13,010 nt of DNA, taken from Thiobacillaceae bacterium. GTDB lineage: Bacteria > Pseudomonadota > Gammaproteobacteria > Burkholderiales > Thiobacillaceae. Of this stretch, positions 1-6,717 are shown one piece after another (position 1 is the first letter of the stretch; every line of letters begins with the position of its first letter). The notes under the pieces are model-generated. The model saw nothing but the letters and a program-made list of their open reading frames with translations, was not told where the DNA came from and ran no database searches. Location: NCBI GenBank assembly GCA_012274165.1, contig JAAPAA010000204.1, forward strand, positions 1 to 13,010, in the 5' to 3' direction. The position numbers were made by a program, and so were the translations under genes.

Positions 1-580
1 CGGTGCGCCGGTTGGTGGACGAACGCAGGAACTGGTCCAGCAAGTACCCGTTGCCGGCATGGATTTCGACGCCGTCAAAACCCGCGTCGATCGCATTGCG
101 CGCGGCCTGCGCGTAACTTTCGATCAGCGCAGGAATTTCCGCCAGCTCAAGCGCACGCGGCGTGACGTAATCCTTCATCCCCTGTCCGGTGAACACCTGC
201 CCGGCCGGACGGATCGCCGAAGGCGCAACCGGCAGCGCGCCGCCCGGCTGCAGATCGGGATGCGATATCCGCCCCACATGCCACAGCTGCAGGGCGATCT
301 TGCCTCCGGCGCCATGCACCGCAGCGGTCACCTGCTTCCAGCCGGCGATCTGCTCAGCGCTATGGATGCCGGGCGTGCGCGGATAGCCGTGTCCTTCCGC
401 GCATATCGGCGTGGCCTCGGTCAGGATCAGGCCGGCCGATGCACGCTGGCGATAGTATTCGGCGGCCAGCGGCGTCGGCACATTGCCCGACCCGGCGCGG
501 TTGCGCGTCAGCGATGACATCACAACGCGATTGGCAAGGTCGATGGCGCCAAAGCGGGCAGGTGAAAAAAGATCGGGCAT
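1..580 (-). CDS. Old Yellow Enzyme family NADH:flavin oxidoreductase / ene-reductase (partial, N-terminal half)
   Basis: FMN-dependent cytoplasmic reductase of the OYE (NemA/PETN reductase) family, which takes hydride from NAD(P)H and reduces activated C=C bonds or nitro compounds. My reading of the minus strand gives 193 codons before the left edge; full-length relatives are about 360 residues, so a little over half is present. It opens with MPDLFSPARFGAIDLANR. Visible family residues are Thr25 in SSLTRNRA (flavin O4 contact), Gln98/Trp100/His101/Arg104 in LQLWHVGRISH, and His174-x-x-Asn177 plus Tyr179 in EIHAGNGYLLDQFL, the substrate-anchoring pair and neighbouring tyrosine. The ATG at 580-578 has an AAGGA Shine-Dalgarno seven bases upstream. 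The gene is divergent from the DUF4202 gene across about 200 bases. The family call is secure; the natural substrate cannot be read from sequence. Confidence 0.93.
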   Translation of the reverse strand, partial: MPDLFSPARFGAIDLANRVVMSSLTRNRAGSGNVPTPLAAEYYRQRASAGLILTEATPICAEGHGYPRTPGIHSAEQIAGWKQVTAAVHGAGGKIALQLWHVGRISHPDLQPGGALPVAPSAIRPAGQVFTGQGMKDYVTPRALELAEIPALIESYAQAARNAIDAGFDGVEIHAGNGYLLDQFLRSSTNRRT

Positions 581-600
581 GTTGGATTCCTTGAAGTGGG

Positions 601-618
601 CCATGCCAGCATGCATGG
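601..618. repeat. 18-base dyad upstream of the ene-reductase gene
   Basis: CCATGC and GCATGG form a perfect 6-base inverted repeat around the spacer CAGCAT, 21-38 bases upstream of the ene-reductase start codon. Ene-reductase genes are often controlled by a local repressor (for example NemR in E. coli), so an operator is conceivable, but no regulator gene lies in view and the arms are short enough to be chance. The rest of the 581-782 divergent intergenic region shows no convincing -35/-10 pair on either strand. Confidence 0.25.
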
Positions 619-782
619 GAAATGGACTCGCCGTATGTTGAGGCCGAATCTGAAAACACAAGCAGCTCCCCTTGATCCAGGCTGCTTTCGTCAGCCGATA
701 AAGATGCCGGGTTGCCGTACAACCCCGAACCTGGTGACAATTGCACATGCGGCCAAATGTTGGCCCGCGCTTCAGGAACTGA

Positions 783-1394
783 ATGATGATCGAAAATCAG
801 GAACGCTTTCACCAGACCCGCTTTAATCAAGCCGTGGCGCTGTTCGATGCGGCCAACGCGGAAGACCCCAACCAGGACGAAGGCCAGCCGAAAGAACTGC
901 TCTACGGCCAGCGCATGTCGGACATGATCGGCCGCTTCGCGCCGGACGCATCCGAGACCTCGCAGCTGGCGGTGCGCGCCCAGCACATCCGGCGCTGGAC
1001 CGTGCCGCGCAGCAGCTACCCGATGGACAAGGAGGGCTATCACACGTGGCGCACCGGGCTGTATACGTTTCATGCTGACACCGCTGGCGAACTGATGCGC
1101 CAAGCCGGCTATGATGACGCCATGATCGAGCGCGTCAAGAAAGCGGTCGGCAAGCGCGGCATCAAGGTCAATCCCGACACGCAGCTGCTGGAAGACATCG
1201 CCAACCTCGTTTTCATCGAGCATTACATGCTGGCGTTTGCGCAAAGCAAGCCCGATTACGATGAGGAAAAATGGCTGGAGATCATCCGCAGGACGTGGGG
1301 CAAGATGTCGAAGAACGCCCAGGCCTTTGCCCTGTCCGGCAAGATCAAACTGCCGGAATCGCTGGTGCCCTTGATCACCAAGGCAATCAGCTAA
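783..1394 (+). CDS. DUF4202 domain-containing protein
   Basis: A 203-residue soluble protein that I recognise as DUF4202, a family with no established function to my knowledge. Family hallmarks, in order: FDAANAEDPN (21-30), ELLYGQRMSDM (38-48), AVRAQHIRRWTVPR (63-76), SYP...GYHTWR (78-90), FHAD near 96-99, and LLEDIANLVFIEHY (135-148). His68, His97, Glu137-Asp138 and Glu146 lie in helical contexts and could form a metal or catalytic site, but that is inference. No signal peptide or membrane segment is visible. The ATG at 783 is preceded by AGGAA at 774-778, a good Shine-Dalgarno; the adjacent ATG at 786 is the alternative. It stands alone between the divergent ene-reductase and a convergent VOC gene, so context gives little help. 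Confidence 0.88.
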   Translation: MMIENQERFHQTRFNQAVALFDAANAEDPNQDEGQPKELLYGQRMSDMIGRFAPDASETSQLAVRAQHIRRWTVPRSSYPMDKEGYHTWRTGLYTFHADTAGELMRQAGYDDAMIERVKKAVGKRGIKVNPDTQLLEDIANLVFIEHYMLAFAQSKPDYDEEKWLEIIRRTWGKMSKNAQAFALSGKIKLPESLVPLITKAIS

Positions 1395-1401
1395 CCCACG
1401 A

Positions 1402-1428
1402 AACGGCGCGCCCAAACAGGCGCCCGTT
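1402..1428. terminator. possible bidirectional hairpin between convergent genes
   Basis: AACGG-(C)-GCGCC, loop CAAACA, GGCGC-CCGTT forms a 10-base-pair stem with one bulged C. It sits seven bases after the DUF4202 stop and touches the stop codon of the convergent VOC gene, the right place for a shared transcription end. There is no clear U-run on either side, so it is not a textbook intrinsic terminator. Confidence 0.4.
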
Positions 1429-1853
1429 CAGTCCGGCAGCGTCACCGCCCCTGCGGCGTCCAGCGCGAACCCCGGGTTCCACGCCACTTCCCACAAATGG
1501 CCGTCGAGATCGCTGAAGTAGCCGGAATAGCCGCCCCAGAAAACCTCTGCGGCGGGCTTGACGATCACCGCACCCAACGCCGCCACCTCGGCCAGCACCG
1601 CATCGACTTCCTCGCGCGTACGCGCGTTGTAGGCCAGCGCAAAGCCGCCGGCGCCACTGCGTTCGGGCGAGATCCCCGCATCCACCGCCAGACTTGTCCA
1701 CGGCCACAGCGCAAATACCATGCAGCCGCACTGGAAGAACGACACGCCTTCGGCCTGCCGCATCGAACGCTGCCAGCCGAGCGCTTCGTAGAACGCGGTG
1801 CTGCTGGCGAGGTCTTGCACACCGAGGGTGATCAGGCTGATGCGTTGTTCCAT
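1428..1853 (-). CDS. VOC (glyoxalase/bleomycin-resistance) superfamily protein
   Basis: A 141-residue single vicinal-oxygen-chelate protein made of two beta-alpha-beta-beta-beta modules. Module 1 starts ISLITLGVQDLASSTAFYEALGW (5-27) and module 2 includes the characteristic GYFSDLDGHLWEVAWNP ending (111-127). Glu122 occupies the usual C-terminal metal-ligand position, but the N-terminal strand has Thr9-Leu10 where glyoxalase I has its first His ligand, so this is probably not a glyoxalase I. Substrate unknown. A GGGAG sequence lies about ten bases before the ATG at 1853. It is the last gene of the glyQ run, 40 bases after the small membrane protein gene, and may be cotranscribed with it. Confidence 0.85.
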   Translation of the reverse strand: MEQRISLITLGVQDLASSTAFYEALGWQRSMRQAEGVSFFQCGCMVFALWPWTSLAVDAGISPERSGAGGFALAYNARTREEVDAVLAEVAALGAVIVKPAAEVFWGGYSGYFSDLDGHLWEVAWNPGFALDAAGAVTLPD

Positions 1854-1893
1854 GTTTGAGACTCCCTACAACGTGCCAAGCGCCGATGTGGAC

Positions 1894-2199
1894 TCAGCTT
1901 CGAAGACACTGTTTGTTCTGATAGTTGAATACCCCACCAGAGTCCAAGCATCGATCTGCAGCCAAGGCTTCAGAAAAGTATGAATACGTGTAGAAGCCAC
2001 TGACCACAACGAAAATCCAGAAGGCCAGCCCGGCCACAATTACCCAGCCAGCTTCTGGATTAATGTCTTTCTTGAAAGTACGGCATATCAGGTAACCAGG
2101 TCCTCGAATAAGGAACTCCAGCACAACCTCAAGAACGATATTGCCGATAACTCTCAGCACACCACCCAGAAATTCCCCAGCGATATCTCCGATTGGCAT
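1894..2199 (-). CDS. small hypothetical membrane protein
   Basis: I do not recognise a named family. The ATG at 2199 gives 101 residues, four bases after the gloA stop and behind GGGAAG, so translation is likely coupled. A longer in-frame start at 2292 would add 31 Arg-rich residues lying wholly within gloA and is unlikely. Residues 9-36 form a hydrophobic or amphipathic helix with an IGNIVLEVVLEFLIRGPGYL pattern; residues 51-70 form a clear transmembrane segment (GWVIVAGLAFWIFVVVSGFY); the tail 80-101 has two cysteines (84 and 98) in a CLDSGG...NYQNKQC pattern that could form a disulphide outside the cytoplasm. The DNA here is visibly more A/T-rich than gloA and the VOC gene on either side, which suggests a recent insertion into the run. 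Confidence 0.65.
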   Translation of the reverse strand: MPIGDIAGEFLGGVLRVIGNIVLEVVLEFLIRGPGYLICRTFKKDINPEAGWVIVAGLAFWIFVVVSGFYTYSYFSEALAADRCLDSGGVFNYQNKQCLRS

Positions 2200-2203
2200 T
2201 CGT

Positions 2204-2620
2204 TTAGCTTCCCGTCTGCGCCTGCGACCAACCCGCCGTCCCCTTCTGAATGAACTCGATCGGATATCCATCCGGGTCTTCGATAAACGCAATCACGGTA
2301 CTGCCGTGCGACATCGGTCCAGCCGGGCGCAGAATTTTGCCGCCCTTGGCTGCCGCCGCGTCGCAAGCAGCGTAAGCATCGTCGACTTCAATCGCAATGT
2401 GGCCGTAGCCGCTGCCGAGCTCGTATTTGTCCACGCCCCAGTTGAAGGTGAGTTCGAGCACCGCCGCCTTGTCCTCGGTGTCGTAGCCGACAAACGCCAG
2501 GGTGAACTTGCCGCCTGGATAGTCCTTGCGGCGCAGCAATTGCATGCCGAGCACGCTAGTGTAGAACTCAATCGAACGGTCGAGGTCGCCGACGCGCAAC
2601 ATGGTGTGGAGGATTCGCAT
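2204..2620 (-). CDS. gloA: lactoylglutathione lyase (glyoxalase I)
   Basis: Converts the methylglyoxal-glutathione hemithioacetal to S-D-lactoylglutathione in the cytoplasm, the first glyoxalase step. The 138-residue protein carries all four metal ligands at the same numbers as E. coli GloA: His5 (MRILHTMLRV), Glu56 (VLELTFNWG), His74 (YGHIAIEVDD) and Glu122 (GYPIEFIQK). The short single-domain form matches the Ni2+-activated bacterial class; metal preference is inferred. The ATG at 2620 is chosen because it puts His5 in register and follows a GGGA sequence; an in-frame start at 2704 would add 28 residues overlapping the protease gene. It begins 17 bases after the YgjP-type gene ends, and the small membrane gene follows after four bases. 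Confidence 0.95.
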   Translation of the reverse strand: MRILHTMLRVGDLDRSIEFYTSVLGMQLLRRKDYPGGKFTLAFVGYDTEDKAAVLELTFNWGVDKYELGSGYGHIAIEVDDAYAACDAAAAKGGKILRPAGPMSHGSTVIAFIEDPDGYPIEFIQKGTAGWSQAQTGS

Positions 2621-2637
2621 GGTTTTGATCCCGGCTA

Positions 2638-3321
2638 TCAAAGCTGAAACAGCGTTGTACTCATTTTGCGCAATTCCGCGCGCCTGGCCAATGCCTCCGG
2701 GCACAACGCAGCGACCTGCGCCCAGAAGCGCGGCGAATGGTCGAGGTGAACCAGATGCGCCAGCTCGTGCGCGGCGACGTAATCAATGAGTTCAAGCGGC
2801 GCTTGCACCAGCCGCCAGTTCAGCCGCACATGGCCGCTGCGGGTGCAGCTACCCCATTGGGTTTGCGCGTTCGACAGCGCGAACCGGCTGGGCGCGCGCC
2901 CCAGTCTGCGCGCGATGCGGGCGAGCCGCCAGGCGAGCAAGCGCACGGCTCGGGCATGCAGCCAGTGGCGGATCAGGGACAGCGGATCGGTGTCGTGCGG
3001 GGTGTAAACACGCAGGGTGTCGCCGTGGCGACGCACCTCGCTGAACAGGGCGGGCTGGATATCGAGTGCGAGAACGCGGCCGAGATAACGCACGTCGGTC
3101 AGCGCGCTCGGCTCAGGCTGCGGCGCGCGCGCCTGCATCCGCGCCCAGGCGCGACGCAGCCAGTCATGCTGGTGTACTACATAGGTTTCGATTTCAGCGC
3201 GCGGGGTCCAGCTGGGCGCATGGATACGCACTTCGTGTGGCGTCACGGTGAGTCCCAGCGTGCGGCGGCGCGACGAGCGGCGCAGCTGATACGGCACCAC
3301 GGCGGCGCCAATCTGCAGCAC
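2638..3321 (-). CDS. ygjP: YgjP-like (M48-type, DUF45) zinc metallopeptidase
   Basis: A 227-residue protein of the YgjP/DUF45 family. The zinc signature is HELAH at 185-189 with a third His at 195 in VHLDHSPRFW; the conserved TQWGSC segment at 154-159 and the N-terminal PYQLRRSSRRRTLGL segment (10-24) are both typical. There is no signal peptide or membrane span, so it should be cytoplasmic. Its physiological substrate is not known to me. The start is a GTG at 3321-3319, four bases after the plsC stop, with no Shine-Dalgarno; re-initiation by ribosomes finishing plsC is the likely mechanism. No better in-frame start exists, and this one places the conserved LQIGAAVVPYQLRR opening as in relatives. 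It is very rich in Arg. Confidence 0.9.
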   Translation of the reverse strand: MLQIGAAVVPYQLRRSSRRRTLGLTVTPHEVRIHAPSWTPRAEIETYVVHQHDWLRRAWARMQARAPQPEPSALTDVRYLGRVLALDIQPALFSEVRRHGDTLRVYTPHDTDPLSLIRHWLHARAVRLLAWRLARIARRLGRAPSRFALSNAQTQWGSCTRSGHVRLNWRLVQAPLELIDYVAAHELAHLVHLDHSPRFWAQVAALCPEALARRAELRKMSTTLFQL

Positions 3322-3325
3322 GCCG

Positions 3326-4048
3326 CTATTGGTGCGCGGCAGCAGGGGGCAACCTCGTCATTTCGGTTTCGATCCAGGCTTCGACGGCGCGGGTGAGTTC
3401 GGCCGCGCTCTTGCCGGCGCTGTCGATCACCGGCCCGATGCGCACGGTGACGGTGCCGGGGCGTTTGACGAACGCGTTCTTCGGCCACACTTCGCCCGCG
3501 TTGTGCGCCACCGGCACGATGGGGGCGCCGGTTTCTGCCGCCAGCCAGCTGCCGCCGATGCCGTACTTGCCTTTTTCGCCCGGGGCGACGCGCGTGCCTT
3601 CGGGGAACACCAGCACCCAGAATCCTTGTGCCAGCTTGTCGCCGCCCTTCTTCACAATCTGCTTCAGCGCTTCGCGCCCGGAGCTGCGGTCGATGGCGAT
3701 GGGTGACAACAGTCGAAACGCCCAGCCAAAAAACGGCACGTTCAATAACTCCTGTTTGATGACCGGCGACACCGGTGGAAACAGGAACAGGAAGGCCACG
3801 GTTTCCCACGCAGACTGGTGCTTGGCCAGGATGATGGCGGGCTGCGACGGCAAGTGTTCCCGCCCTTCCACCACGTAGCGGATGCCCAGTACCCAGCGCG
3901 CCAGCCAGATCACCAGATGGTTGTAGCCGGTAATCAGGCGGTAGCGTGTTTGGGCAGAAAACGGAAAGCTGAACAACGCGACCAGGCTGAAAAGAACCGT
4001 CAGCGCGGTCTGCATGATCGCGAAGATCACCGAACGAATCAGGTTCAT
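3326..4048 (-). CDS. plsC: 1-acyl-sn-glycerol-3-phosphate acyltransferase (lysophosphatidate acyltransferase)
   Basis: Adds the second acyl chain to lysophosphatidic acid, giving phosphatidic acid at the inner membrane. It has 240 residues. An N-terminal membrane segment covers about 5-31. Acyltransferase motif I is KHQSAWETV (76-84), with His77 and Glu82: an HX4E form instead of the usual HX4D. The motif II-like stretch AIDRSSGREALK is at 118-129, motif III VFPEGTR at 147-153 and motif IV APIVPVAHNAGEVWP at 175-189. The ATG overlaps the gmhB stop as ATGA. Membership of the PlsC superfamily is firm; which lysophospholipid it prefers, and whether this is the only plsC in the genome, cannot be told here. 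Confidence 0.92.
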   Translation of the reverse strand: MNLIRSVIFAIMQTALTVLFSLVALFSFPFSAQTRYRLITGYNHLVIWLARWVLGIRYVVEGREHLPSQPAIILAKHQSAWETVAFLFLFPPVSPVIKQELLNVPFFGWAFRLLSPIAIDRSSGREALKQIVKKGGDKLAQGFWVLVFPEGTRVAPGEKGKYGIGGSWLAAETGAPIVPVAHNAGEVWPKNAFVKRPGTVTVRIGPVIDSAGKSAAELTRAVEAWIETEMTRLPPAAAHQ

Positions 4049-4587
4049 GATTCCAGCGCGAGCAGTTGATCGACCGCCTCGGTCAGGTCGGTGAACACCG
4101 TCGTGTTCTTGGGCAAGCCGCCCGCCGCCAGAGTTTTCTTGCCCTTGCCGGTTTTAACCAGCAGCGGCCAGGCATCGACGCTGTCCGCCACCTGCAGATC
4201 GCGCAGCGAATCGCCCACCACCGGCACGCCACGCAGATCCTTGCCGTAGCGCGCGGCAATCTCGATGAACAAGCCCACCCTGGGCTTGCGGCAATCGCAC
4301 TCCATGTCGGCCGAATGGGGGCAAAAAAACACCGCCTCGATGCGTCCGCCCGCCTGCATCACCGCCTTGTGCATCTTGGCGTGAATGGCATTGAGCGTCG
4401 CCATCTCGAACAAGCCGCGCGCGAGGCCGGATTGATTGGTCGCCACCACCACGCGCCAGCCTTCGCGCGTCAGCCGCGCAATCGCTTCCAGGCTGCCGGG
4501 GATGGGTTTCCATTCATCGGGGGATTTGATGAACTGGTCGGAGTAGACGTTAATGACGCCGTCGCGGTCGAGAATGATGAGTTTCAT
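4045..4587 (-). CDS. gmhB: D-glycero-beta-D-manno-heptose-1,7-bisphosphate 7-phosphatase
   Basis: Cytoplasmic HAD-family phosphatase that removes the 7-phosphate during synthesis of ADP-heptose for the lipopolysaccharide inner core. It has 180 residues. HAD motif I is LDRDGVIN with Asp7 and Asp9, motif II is ATNQSG with Thr50, Lys101 follows the zinc loop, and motif IV is VGDSLRDL with Asp126 and Asp130. The GmhB-specific zinc site is visible as Cys89, His91, Cys97 and Cys99 in FFCPHSADMECDCRKP. It starts nine bases after the glyS stop without an obvious Shine-Dalgarno, which fits coupled translation, and its stop overlaps the plsC start. The glyS-gmhB-plsC order is, from general knowledge, common in betaproteobacteria. 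Confidence 0.95.
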   Translation of the reverse strand: MKLIILDRDGVINVYSDQFIKSPDEWKPIPGSLEAIARLTREGWRVVVATNQSGLARGLFEMATLNAIHAKMHKAVMQAGGRIEAVFFCPHSADMECDCRKPRVGLFIEIAARYGKDLRGVPVVGDSLRDLQVADSVDAWPLLVKTGKGKKTLAAGGLPKNTTVFTDLTEAVDQLLALES

Positions 4588-4596
4588 GGCGTGAGT

Positions 4597-6717
4597 TTAG
4601 GCGGCCAGACGGGAGATGTCAGCCACCCGGTTCATGGTCTGGTGCAACTGGTTCAACAGCGCCAGCCGGTTGGCTTTCAGCGCCGGATCGTCGGCGTTCA
4701 CCATCACATGATCAAAGAAGGCGTCGACCGGGGATTTCAACGCGGCCAGGGCTTGCAGCGAGGCAGTGTAGTCACCTGCCGCAAACGCCGCATCGGCACG
4801 CGGCGCAATCTCGCCCAGCGCGGCAAACAGCGCGGTTTCCGCTGCTTCGACGCAAAGCGCCGGATCGGCCACGCCGCCCACTTCGCCTTCGGCCTTTTTC
4901 AGGATATTGCCGACGCGCTTGTTGGCGGCTGCCAGCGCGGGGGCTTCTGGCAGTGCGGCAAACGCGCGAACCGCCAAGAGCTGCAGCGGCACAATATCTA
5001 TACGTACCGGACGCATACACAGCACCGCCTCGACTTCATTCGCGCTGTAACCCTGCTCGCGCATCAGACCATCCAGACGTTCAAACGCGAAAGTTTCCAC
5101 AGCCGTATGCGCATCGCCCAACAACCCTGATGGAAACGCCGCGAAAGAAACATTCACCAAATCAAAAAGGCTGAGCGGCAGCGATTTGCCAATCAGGATA
5201 CGCAACACACCCAGCGCATGGCGACGCAGCGCGAAGGGATCCTTGTCGCCAGTCGGGACTTGCCCAATGCCGAACATCCCCACCAGCGTCTCCAGTTTGT
5301 CGGCCAGCGCCACACACACGCCGACGTCGTTGCGCGGCAATTCGTCGCCGGCAAAACGCGGCTTGTAGTGATCCTCGATGGCAAATGCGATGTCGTCCGC
5401 GAGGCCGTCATGCTGCGCGTAGTAGCGCCCCATGATGCCCTGCAGCTCGGGGAACTCGCCGACCATGTCGGTGAGCAAATCGGCCTTGGCCAGCAGTGCG
5501 GCCTGATCGGCCTGCAGCGCCAGCGACTCGCCGCCGATCTGCTGGCCAATGGCGCGGGCTATCGCCTGCACCCGTGTCACCCGTTCGCCCTGGGTGCCGA
5601 GCTTGTTGTGATACACCACCTTGGCCAGCCCCAGCACGCGCGAATCGAGCGCCTTCTTGCGATCCTGGTCGAAGAAGAACTTGGCGTCGGCCAGACGCGG
5701 ACGCACCACGCGCTCGTTGCCCTGGATCACAGCGGACGCATCGACTGGCGAGATGTTGGAAACGATGAGGAACTGGTTGGTGAGCTTGCCCGTCGCATCC
5801 AGCAAGGGAAAATATTTCTGGTTCGCCTTCATGGTCAGAATCAGGCATTCCGGCGGCACGTCAAGGAAAGCGGTTTCAAACGTACCGAGCAGCACATTGG
5901 GGCGCTCGACCAGCGCGGTGACTTCGTCCAGCAGCGCATCGTCGTCCACCGGCTTGAAACCCAGCGGTGCGGCAGCGGCCTGCAGCTGGCGAACGATTTC
6001 GGCACGGCGTTCGGCGAAACTGGCAATGACTGCGCCTTCGTCTTTCAATTGTGCGGCGTAGCTGTCAGCCGAGGCCAGCACCACTGGGCTCACGCGCGCT
6101 TCAAAGCGGTGGCCCTGAGTATTGCGCCCCGCGGTCAAACCGAGCACCGATACCGGCACGATGTCCGCGCCATGCAGCGCGACCAGGCCGTGCACCGGGC
6201 GCACGAAATTGACGGTGGTCCATCCATCGGCCAGCGGATACGTCATCACCTTCGGGATCGGCAGCTTCGCCATCGCGTGTTCCAGCGCGAGCTGCAAGCC
6301 TTCGACCAACGTGACGCCCGCTGCGACGCTATCGTAAAACAGCGCTTCATTCTTGCCGTCTGCTGCGCGCCGCAGCTGGCTGGCAGCGCCGGCATCTGCG
6401 CCCAATGCAGCCAGGCGTTTCAACAGTGCGGGCGTCGCATTGCCCGCGGCGTCGAGACCGACCGCCACCGGCATCAATTTGGTCGACACGGATTTTTCGG
6501 CCGCGCACGCCAGCACGTTTTCGACATGCACGCCGAGCCGGCGCGGCGAAGCAAAGTGGCTGACCGCTGCATTCGTCTCAGCCAGGCCCTGCGCCACCAG
6601 GCTTTCGGCCAGCACAGCAGCAAATGCCTCGCCCAGTTTTTTTAGCGCCTTGGGCGGCAGTTCTTCGACGAACAGTTCAACCAGTAAGTTTGCTGCTTTG
6701 ATCACGTCGGTACTCAT
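4597..6717 (-). CDS. glyS: glycyl-tRNA synthetase beta subunit
   Basis: Beta chain of the bacterial alpha2-beta2 glycyl-tRNA synthetase; it supplies most tRNA binding, while catalysis of glycine activation sits on the alpha chain. It has 706 residues, slightly longer than the E. coli protein (about 690). The opening LLVELFVEELPPKALKKLGE (11-30) is diagnostic. The middle contains the conserved LTMKANQKYFPL and VSNISPVDASAVIQGNERVVRPRLADAKFFF stretches and the GDKDPFALRRHALGVLRI signature. The C-terminal DALR-type anticodon-binding region ends with VDAFFDHVMVNADDPALK followed by LNQLHQTMNRVADIS. Its ATG overlaps the glyQ stop as ATGA, typical of this pair and consistent with equal subunit output. 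No truncation or frameshift is visible. Confidence 0.98.
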   Translation of the reverse strand: MSTDVIKAANLLVELFVEELPPKALKKLGEAFAAVLAESLVAQGLAETNAAVSHFASPRRLGVHVENVLACAAEKSVSTKLMPVAVGLDAAGNATPALLKRLAALGADAGAASQLRRAADGKNEALFYDSVAAGVTLVEGLQLALEHAMAKLPIPKVMTYPLADGWTTVNFVRPVHGLVALHGADIVPVSVLGLTAGRNTQGHRFEARVSPVVLASADSYAAQLKDEGAVIASFAERRAEIVRQLQAAAAPLGFKPVDDDALLDEVTALVERPNVLLGTFETAFLDVPPECLILTMKANQKYFPLLDATGKLTNQFLIVSNISPVDASAVIQGNERVVRPRLADAKFFFDQDRKKALDSRVLGLAKVVYHNKLGTQGERVTRVQAIARAIGQQIGGESLALQADQAALLAKADLLTDMVGEFPELQGIMGRYYAQHDGLADDIAFAIEDHYKPRFAGDELPRNDVGVCVALADKLETLVGMFGIGQVPTGDKDPFALRRHALGVLRILIGKSLPLSLFDLVNVSFAAFPSGLLGDAHTAVETFAFERLDGLMREQGYSANEVEAVLCMRPVRIDIVPLQLLAVRAFAALPEAPALAAANKRVGNILKKAEGEVGGVADPALCVEAAETALFAALGEIAPRADAAFAAGDYTASLQALAALKSPVDAFFDHVMVNADDPALKANRLALLNQLHQTMNRVADISRLAA

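Noticed and set aside
360..1415. A long minus-strand open frame of about 351 codons across the ene-reductase start and the DUF4202 gene.
   Set aside because: It is antisense to two recognisable genes, its product shows no domain, and it results from the codon bias of the real frames.
2200..2292. A 31-residue Arg-rich N-terminal extension of the small membrane protein.
   Set aside because: It lies wholly inside the gloA coding region; the ATG at 2199 with GGGAAG upstream and four-base spacing from the gloA stop is the better start.
5218..6645. A long plus-strand open frame opposite glyS (about 475 codons), with similar ones opposite glyQ, gmhB and mltF.
   Set aside because: These are GC-rich antisense shadows with His/Arg/Gln-rich, domain-free products; the minus-strand genes (plus-strand for mltF) are unambiguous.
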